NCBI GenBank assembly: GCA_028565635.1
Contig: JAOXYB010022570.1
Span: 1-16,861 of the forward strand
Source of the DNA: Phoronis ovalis
Taxonomy: Eukaryota > Phoronida > Phoronidae
Direction of reading: 5' to 3'
Length of the DNA: 16,861 bases
The first letter of the stretch is position 1. Each line of letters starts with the position of its first letter. Made by a program: the position numbers and the translations under genes. The notes beneath the pieces were generated by a model, which ran no database searches, was not told the DNA's origin, and worked only from the letters and a program-made list of their open reading frames with translations. Positions 1 to 8,200 of this stretch are shown here, piece after piece.

Positions 1-1182
1 ATAAAATTTCTGAACAGTACTAAATGGCTTTGTGTCTTTGTGATGCATCCTTATACTTAGATCTGTAAGGGTGAAATTTGTTTAGTTAAATGTACTGTGT
101 AGTAAGAGGGTTTATAACAACTGTGGTGTTGAGTAAATCTATTATGTAACAAAATGTAATAAAAGATAGCTTATCCGGCAGCTCCAGATCATTTTAAGAC
201 TGCATATTATCTTTGTAATATCTGTTTACATTAAGAGTTAGCTGTATACTATTACACAGTATGAGCAGAAAGGGACTGAATCGGATGAGTCTAAGTGTGA
301 ATTGTGGATGTGTATTTGAATCATACAGCAAGCAATTAGAATAATTATATAATAATTGCTTTTGTTGTCCATGTTTCCAATAGGCATCTACTTCTCGCCA
401 GCTGTAATTAAACTTCACTAGGGCCGATCTCTCCAACTGGCAGCATTCTTGGCTGGGGGTGCACTCCCGGAGTTGTTTACATCTCACCGAATGTCTAGTT
501 TTACATTAATTTCTCATTTTTTGCCTCGACAAAAATGTTTTGATGACTTGACGTACACTATTATGGTGTATATCACTGTTTATTCAAAACAGCTCTACAA
601 TTTAAAAATATACGTAATATCCTGATACAAAGAACCAATTTCACAGTTACATTCTTAACACAATTATCCAACAACATTAGTTGTGACGTATCAAATAAGC
701 AATCACCCAATCAGAAATCAGCGTCCCCGATGTATGGAGATCAAGGACAGCTGGTAACCAATCAGGACACTGCAAATATTTATGTGTTGTAAGAATTACG
801 TAATCTTACTTATACTCGACCTACGTTTAGTTCCTCTTATTAAAACGGTTAAACAGCTAGGTTTATGCTTATTCACAACCGTAGGCCACTTGCGTACGCA
901 ACTTAGAATCAACATAATCTTAACGTATCTTTAGAAATACGCGCTTTTTACGCAAGGCTTAACCCGACATATTCTTTTTATTTCTCGGTGTGAATGTTTG
1001 ATTTTACGTGTTCCTAAATGCATTTGAAGTGATGAACATTTTCTTTTTAATTGATTTCATTTACCAGTTAGGCATCTATTATATTTGGCTTTGTTCAGTA
1101 ATATAAATTTTGCACTTCCCTTCAAGGGAGGGATTACATTTGGATAAATAAGGAATTTAAAGTTTATGTCCTGTTACTTTAT
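1..1182. other. Non-coding upstream region
   Basis: No supported gene. Two CCAATCAG octamers (707-714, 758-765) precede AATATTTATG (about 776). This is either flank or part of a long SAMHD1 intron. The 97-codon minus-strand ORF (194-487) has no recognisable motif. Confidence 0.5.
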
Positions 1183-2026
1183 GTTTCCGATTTATGCCTC
1201 TTATATATACAAAATACTGGTTTGTGATGTTGTAAAATGACGTGAGAAATATCTGTTGTGACGAGATATTGAGGAGCGAAATGGGAGGTAGTGACTACAT
1301 CAAAGGAAATTAAATTGCTTTTTCATGCAAATAGTACAACCCTTTCCAATCTCAACAATAATAACTATTCATAAATAACCAGGTTGTATACAGCCCATCA
1401 CAGTGTACACTCCTAAGAAGATAATTGTATTTGACGGTCATTCTGAATTTTTGGAGCATACTCCAGAAATCTGCGACGGAGAGATCTTTGTTAAACTTTC
1501 ATTTAGCAAAATACTGTATATGAGACGGAAATGGAAGGGAAAGGGAAGGAAATGGAAGGGAAAGGGGAAGGAAATGGAAGGGGAAGGAAATGGAAGGGAA
1601 AGGGGAAGGGAAATGGAAGGGAAAAAGAATTTATCTCATTGCACAGAGGTAAAAAATGATAATCTGATTGCATGAAAAACTTTTTGCTACCCTAAAACAC
1701 AACAACAAAACATAAAGTTTATCACAATTAATGCACAATGAATCCCACAGCACGAAAGCAAAATTTGAACCTTTCACACCTGTAGGAAAAAAAATGTCTC
1801 CCTCGAAATTTATGCTAGTACCTGAATAGGCTGAATGGTCACTAAATGTTATGTAACATTTCGCGCTGCATGAAAAATTTACACCGTGCTTTAGAACCTT
1901 ACGGAATTCGAGATTTTGTGATTCCTTAGCAATTTTCTAACAGACAGCCGATGACGTCAAAAAAATTTGAGTTACTGTCACAAACCAGTATTTAATACTT
2001 CATCGATAACGCGCGTCTGGGAAACC
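1183..2026 (+). mobile_element. MITE-like non-autonomous DNA transposon, copy 1
   Basis: The 844 bp segment aligns along its whole length with the reverse complement of 9977-10764. Shared blocks include GGCTGAATGGTCACTAAATG, TTATCTCATTGCACAGA-like and ACTGTCACAAACCAGTATTT. It has degenerate terminal inverted repeats: GTTTCCGATTTATGC at the left, GGTTTCC on the opposite strand at the right, and inner arms AAATACTGGTTTGTGA at both ends. No transposase coding is visible. A target duplication is not clear. An internal purine-rich expansion (1522-1630) accounts for most of the extra length over copy 2. The superfamily is not assigned. Confidence 0.82.
1522..1630 (+). repeat. Polypurine GGAAGGGAAATGGAA-type tandem repeat
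   Basis: About 105 bp almost purely A/G on the + strand, built from variable GGAAGG, GGGAAAGG and AAATGGAAGG units. The homologous position in MITE copy 2 is only GAGACGAAAACGGAGTAGGC, so the array expanded inside copy 1. The short ORF across it (KWKGKGRKWKGKGKEMEGE...) is a by-product of the repeat. Confidence 0.85.
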
Positions 2027-2288
2027 TAGAGTAAAGGGAAGGCTTGTATTTCAGTAAATGTTAAACTTATAAAGACCTCTATTCTATTGGAGCCATCTAT
2101 TTTTAAACACTAATATAAATATTGGACTTTACCGTCCATCATTAAAAACTGGTGGCATACAATTCTTGCAGCTTATTTCGATGATTCTCGGCATAGGCTT
2201 GTTTATTACTGAGGAAAAAACAAAACAAAACAAACAAGTTCAAGTGATTGTATTCTGTAACCACACAAAACGTTCAAGATAATGAAGC

Positions 2289-2344
2289 ATGCTGGGTAAT
2301 ATTAAGTAAGGTAAACATGCTGCACCTTAGCATGTTTCCAGCAT
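2289..2344. repeat. Nested stem-loop
   Basis: Perfect 9-bp inner stem AAACATGCT (2313-2321) and AGCATGTTT (2329-2337) around a 7-base loop. An outer ATGCTGG (2289-2295) pairs with CCAGCAT (2338-2344), leaving a one-sided 17-base bulge. Confidence 0.6.
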
Positions 2345-3551
2345 CATTTACTTGTAACCTTGCTTGGTTGTTGTTGAAATGCAACTGGTATAGTTATATA
2401 CCCAGTACAATGAACCTTTCTTTAGTTCATCTTGATTCATATGTTTAAAAAAATGTAATCTTACGAATTCGTGCCTGGTCTGTGTGATAAGAATAAATAA
2501 AGTCATGTTTTTATAACACGCCGGTCATGATATTAGTACCAGTTTGCTATCTGTGCTACTTGTAAACATAACTAATGAATTCAAAAATACAGCTACCTAA
2601 AAGATATGCTTGTATTGTACATTACTGAAAAAGCTTTATATCATAGAAGATGACTAAATGCAAAGTAAAGTTATTACAAGATTATTTATACAATGAAAGG
2701 AAAAAAAATGTTGCACAAAGCGGATGTAACATGTTACATAGGTTCGCTTACGAATAAGTATGTGTACATTATACACGCAAAATTGTCCATGATTAAAATT
2801 TCCGTAATTGTTTACAACTATATCTGTTCCAACAGAAGCGATTACCATCTATCGATAAACAAGGTTGATGGGATGATCGCCACCAAAGTAAGGCCTTTTA
2901 AAAAATATATTCTGTATAATATAGGATATACCGTCAACGTTAGTGGCATGAGAATTGGTGATGGCTTAGTTTTAACACTGTTAAAAAAAATATTGTTGTT
3001 ATTGTTTTTTATTTCGAAAGTCTCTAGTAAACTCAGTATAAGGATATCTGCAGCAGAAACAACTCACATTTTAAGGAATCTAGTGACCTCCAAATGTCTG
3101 TTTATATATATAAATCACCTAAAAATTATTCGCACCAATCAAATTGAAGCTTAGTATAATAAGCATAACAGTGGACTAAGCGGACATCTAGTGAAATAGA
3201 CAGAGATAAGTACATAGAAAATCTGATCTGCATTGGTCAAAAGTTCAATGACTTGTTTTATTAAATTGAAAGAATATAGCGACAATTGATTTGGTTAAGC
3301 CTAGTCGTTGTTGAGAAAGCACTGACTACTAACGAGTGAATTTATTCAGACTGCGATATGTGTGGCTAGGCAAAAATCCTTTTGGTAATAGACTGAATTA
3401 CTCCCTTTTGGGTTAAATTAGTTTTTAAAACGTGTTGTGATCATTATTTTAACCTGGTATCAGCTTATTTACTCAGTATCAAAATAGCCCTAATAGTTTA
3501 ATGTAGAAAAATATTACAATATAGCAGGCAGAAAACAGTCTATGAGGGTAT

Positions 3552-3610
3552 GGGGGGGGGGGGATATCGCGAGCAGCGAGAATTGGGGTCTGTTAAGTGC
3601 GAGCAGCGAG
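3552..3610 (+). repeat. G12 run and duplicated GCGAGCAGCGAG
   Basis: Twelve consecutive G at 3552-3563, then the 12-mer GCGAGCAGCGAG at 3569-3580 and 3599-3610 (30-base offset, each followed by (A/C)ATTG). It is a GC-rich island in AT-rich DNA, about 100-150 bases before SAMHD1 exon a. Confidence 0.8.
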
Positions 3611-3703
3611 CATTGCCTTGGTCTGTTTTTGTTTTGTCGACGTTTTTTTTGGTTGTCGATTTTTTTGGCGGTTCTCTATGTGACAAGTATTTGTATTTCA
3701 CAG

Positions 3704-3868
3704 ATTGTTGCAAACAAGCGTAATGGTATTGATGTTGATAAGTGGGATTATTTTGCAAGAGATTGCCACCATCTTGGTATAACTGCAAGTTTTGACCACA
3801 ACAGATTTATGAAGTTTGCACGAGTTATTAAAGTTAGGAGAGAGTGGCAAATCTGTACAAGAGATAAG
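3704..3868 (+). CDS. SAMHD1: SAMHD1 exon a (end of HD catalytic domain)
   Basis: 165 nt, phase 0 at both ends, 55 residues aligned to human 300-354. The acceptor is a pyrimidine-rich tract ending TTTCACAG; the donor is AAG|GTTAGT. It contains [20 protein letters not shown], nearly identical to vertebrate SAMHD1, with the catalytic Asp (human D311), K312, Y315 and D319. R333, R352 and K354 of the allosteric site are present. Human Cys341, a proposed redox cysteine, is Ile here, while Cys350 is kept (QICTRDK). The reading frame is also open upstream to 3542 and downstream to 3940, but both extensions lack homology and the splice sites are good. Confidence 0.95.
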
Positions 3869-5140
3869 GTTAGTATGATAATGACAAGAGGTGTGGAAAG
3901 CATTGTACTGAACAACCAGCAATGTTTTCCCGTAAAATAATGGTACACACTTCTGGGCCAAGGAAAATATTTAGGTTACCTTCAAAACAATTTCAAGGAA
4001 ATGTGAATAAAACATATTGTTTCGTGATTTGTTTACCAAATATAAATTTTTTGAATAACAATGTAAACTGTAAGATGTGGAATAAAAGAATATTTGTGTG
4101 AAGTAGGTGACTTTCTCTGTATTTATGAATGCATCATACTAGTGCATGATACTGAGTTCGCAGATTGATTACATGAGTTTCATTACATATGATCGAACTA
4201 TTCGAGTATAGATTTTAATCATGTTTTTTTCCACATATTTAGTCTATTTTAGAAGTTGAAGGCAATGGATTTTTTATAATTGTATCTCCTTAAGTATTAG
4301 TTACAAAAACTTGATACTCTCACATTGTGTATACAAGTCGTATCACTTTTCAATGTTGTAGCACTTATGAGATAATACGTTCAGGGTGGGTTACATTTAC
4401 AATCTACATATTTTTACACAGGAAGTCCAGAATGTGTATGATATGTTTTCAACGCGACAGTCATTACATCGAAATGCCTACCAACATCCTGTTTGTAAAG
4501 TTGTTGAGCAAATGTGAGTACACTATTTGTACTTTTCTTCAGTTTTACTGTGTGTTAGATGTGATATTGTGTTACTGTTAGTTTCTTATACACTTTATTT
4601 AACACGGGTCTCGTCAAAAACAGCATAATATTGACTTAACTTTTAATATGCTTGTTATCTGTGTTAAATTAAAGTTAAATTAAGTATAGAATTATTTGTC
4701 CTGGATGTTCCAGTAAGTCCAGTTGTTTTCACTTCTATCCTCGCAGCATTCAAATCGAGGTATGTGTATATGTATATGTAGGTATGTGTATATGTAGGTA
4801 TGTGTATATGTAGGTATGTGTATATGTAGTAGGTATGTGTATATGTAGGTATGCATTTATATGTAGGCATGCATTTATATGTAGGCATGCATTTATATGT
4901 AGGCATGCATTTATATGTAGGCAGGCATTTATATGTAGGCATGCATTTATATGTAGGCATGCATTTATATGTAGGCATGCATTTATATGTAGGCATGCAT
5001 TTATATGTAGGATGCATTTATATGTAGGCATGCATTTATATGTAGGCATGCATTTATATGTAGGCATGCATTTATATGTAGGCATGCATATATATGTAGG
5101 CATGCATATATATGTAGGCTTGCATATATATGTAGGCATG

Positions 5141-5209
<69 letters not shown>

Positions 5210-8200
5210 GCAAGTACTGTGACATTTGTTTTGAATCCTTGTGGTGTAGCCCAACGCTTACTTCTTCTTGCCACCTAATATATAATTATGTCTTGGAACA
5301 CTGTTAGTGTTGACTCATGCTATTTCCTACAACACCTTTGTATATATGCATGCATGCTATTATAACATTATATAGCCAGAATATAGTTTCACTAGCTTGA
5401 AGCAAGTCGACGTCTTGACTTATTCTTCAAGTCCTTCGAGGGGTCACGGTTGTTTTAATGCAGCATGGCGGATCGACGATAGTGGTGTGTCTGAAAGTGT
5501 CTGAAATGTTTTCTGATATCGTGCCGAAAATAAGAAACCAGAAATTTTGTATTTATGCACAAGAGAACGTCCATCTCTAAACAAGACCACTCACCAAGCG
5601 AACAAAAACGAGGAATAGATCTCCGCCCTGATCCACACCTGAAAGCATCTTCATTCCTTCATTCCTGAAAACTGATTTCCCTACTCTAAACGTATTACAC
5701 GCTTTGTCCTAAAAAGGTAGCATTTTTTTTTTACTCAACTTTAGTAACCGGCTGGCCGGGCATCTGTATCACTTAATATCTGAGCATCCCCTGCAAACCT
5801 TACACCTGACTTATTTTAAATGAGCGATTGCTATGCAAAAATGGAAATGATAGCTATGTCATCAGAAATTAGGCGGCAAAAATTAGGAACAAAGAAAACG
5901 TATTTTGCAACTACTAAGTTCAAAAATTGACTCCGTTGCTAAGACACAACACACATTTTAGTGTATGTGTTATACGGGATAAATTATAGCTTCTATCACA
6001 ACGGTTCTAATTATAGCTATAATTGTTCATTGCCTGCTAAAACATATACATAACTGAAATGATTTAACATACAAGTTAAAAATACATACTTGTATATGTA
6101 CAAAAAATTAACCAAGGAAAGTTATTGTAATAACTTTCATTGGTTAAAATGCATTAAAATGTCTAAATGTAAGTAATATATATATATATACCTCAAGTTC
6201 TCTGCCAGAATTTCTTGAAATGCTTTGAGCTTCACTTTTGGTTGTCTCATTATTTCAACAAAATGTAAAAGTCTTCTGCCAAATTATTCCATGAAGTTAT
6301 CTACATCATTCAGAGTGTTGTCAATCCATAATATAGAAATGTGTGATGCTAAAAATAAGGTCTTTCTTACAAAGTCTTCAAAACTACATCCTGTTAAACA
6401 AGCATAAATTAAAATGCCCTCAACCCAACTCCATTGATTTGTAAAATCTCATTTGACTGGTTCATGAGGCTAACCATAAATATTAACTAAACCAAAAAAC
6501 AATTAGCAAAACTGTTTATATTGCTACTGATAGCTGTTAGACAGCTTAAGAAAGCTATCACACAGCAATCCCATAACACTCACTTGGTAGCTATGATATT
6601 GTTACCAAAGTTGTGGAATAGCTATAATATGGCTAAAATAACGGTTCCTTTTGACAATAGTTATTTAGTTCTTTTGTGGTATTAGCAAATCAGCATTCGG
6701 TATTTCGGAACACTGTTTTAGCTGGCGTCATGAGGTGATATGTTCTAATTACGAGGGCATTGTATCTAAGACACGAGGACGATATTGCCCAATTACGCTA
6801 GAACAATATCGTTCAGGCAATTTTGTTTTCAGCCGCGCGGCACTGAAATTGCTAACAAAATATTTAGCTCTTTGTCATTTTATTGATTTTTCCCTGAATA
6901 TTACCAACAGATATTTCCTAATTATTCCATATATCTGTTAATATTGTTAATAGCTGTTATTTCAACGGTGGAAAGATTGCTATAATTATAGTCACGATGA
7001 TCATATCGCTTACTCTGGATAATTATTGTTTTAAACATTTTTTGCGCAGCCACACGCCACTGAAAACGCTTCTAAAATCTTTCAATTCAGAATTTTATAG
7101 TAGTTTTTTCTGAATAATACCATAATTGCTACACATTAGTTAATTGCCTTGTTTAAAGTATGAACAAGTACTACTATTTAAATAACTTGACACTACGGTA
7201 TAATAATGTTTTCAAAAATGTTAAAAAAAGAAACTGTTTCGCCTTAATACCCAGTTACTTGAATACTCTTTGTATAATACCTTGTGTTTTTTTTTAATTT
7301 GCATGTTGTCACTTATTTCAAGCAATTTTTAAAATTTTTATTCTAGGATATCAGATGCACTAGTTAAGGCTAATGACCATATCAACATTCCTGGGAAAAA
7401 TAGGTAAGTAATGCAAAAAGTCTTGCATCAGACATTTTTTTAGAGTTGTGATGTGGACACTGATAGCACAAATGAGGTGTGAACAAAATTAATGGGAATT
7501 TTAATTTCTGGTATAAGTCACCAATTTCTTAGTTTGCAGTTTGCTGCAATTTATTAAATTATTAAACAATCAGATTACACACTTTATACGAAATTTGACT
7601 TGTCAAGTGTGACAGAATTTTTTTTTCTATATTTCCTTGTTTCCTACTGTAGCTTAAATGCCTATTTGTGCCTGGATAAACAGTCTGTTAAGTTTGACAA
7701 AGCGCTATTCAAAAGCTGTTAAAAGCAGTATAACAGAAAAATTATTTTATACCTGTTTGTGTGATATTTTGCACTTTGATTATAAGATTATCTTACTTAT
7801 ATTTCGTTTCTTCCTAGAAAACGACTGAAGATGTCAGACTGTACTAAAGACATGGTAGCTTACACTAACCTTACAGACCACATATTTCATGAAATACTTT
7901 ACTCTTCTAAACAAAAGCTGAAGCCAGCACGGGATATACTTAGAAATATCGAGAAAAGAAAGCTATACAAATGCATTGGACAGACTCAGCCAAAGTTTAA
8001 ACCTCTGACTAAGGTATATATTACTATGTTGTTCAGGGATTTGTTTAGTTTGTAGAATGCTTGCTACGGGATAATGCGTTGTCATTTCTTGAAATTGAAA
8101 CTGGTTCACTCAGTTGTCAGTCTGTCTCATGTGGGACATAATCTAAAGGCCATAAGACAACTTATCCATTCATCAGTCTTCTTGTCTGCATCAGCCCGTG

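Larger units (their letters stand above)
2027..3703. other. Non-coding upstream region with one orphan ORF
   Basis: No SAMHD1 exon equivalent to human residues before 300 was found; no W-P-Y-type codon string or HD motif is present. The longest ORF (2693-3154, 153 codons, Ile/Lys/Leu-rich) has no domain I recognise. AATAAA-type words at 2492-2501 have no associated gene. Confidence 0.5.
4514..7346 (+). other. SAMHD1 intron b-c (2833 nt)
   Basis: GTGAGT donor and TTCTAG acceptor. It contains the compound minisatellite, hairpins, a minus-strand exon-like relic and a diverged tandem duplication, all listed separately. I see nothing identifiable in 5207-6060. Confidence 0.85.

Noticed and set aside
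1403-1675. 90-codon ORF rich in Lys, Glu and Gly
   Set aside because: It lies entirely inside MITE copy 1 and is dominated by the polypurine array.
2492-2501. AATAAATAAAG as a poly(A) signal
   Set aside because: No coding region or exon precedes it; such words are expected by chance in AT-rich DNA.
3500-3547. Possible preceding SAMHD1 exon ending ...KTVYE|GGTATG, resembling human FLYE
   Set aside because: A donor at 3548 would leave the wrong phase for exon a (phase 0), and a stop lies a few codons upstream. The similarity is too short.
3542-3940. Single-exon protein of 132 codons
   Set aside because: Only the middle part (3704-3868) matches SAMHD1 and it is bounded by good splice sites. 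The hydrophobic N-terminal extension ([20 protein letters not shown]) and the C-terminal extension are intron read-through.
4848-5134. CRISPR-like regular repeat array
   Set aside because: The units are head-to-tail without unique spacers, in a eukaryotic intron; it is a minisatellite.
4664-5278. Several long overlapping ORFs on both strands encoding hexapeptide repeats
   Set aside because: They arise because the 18-bp minisatellite unit is a multiple of three and lacks stops; the frame shifts at the 17-base unit at 5010. No start context or homology.
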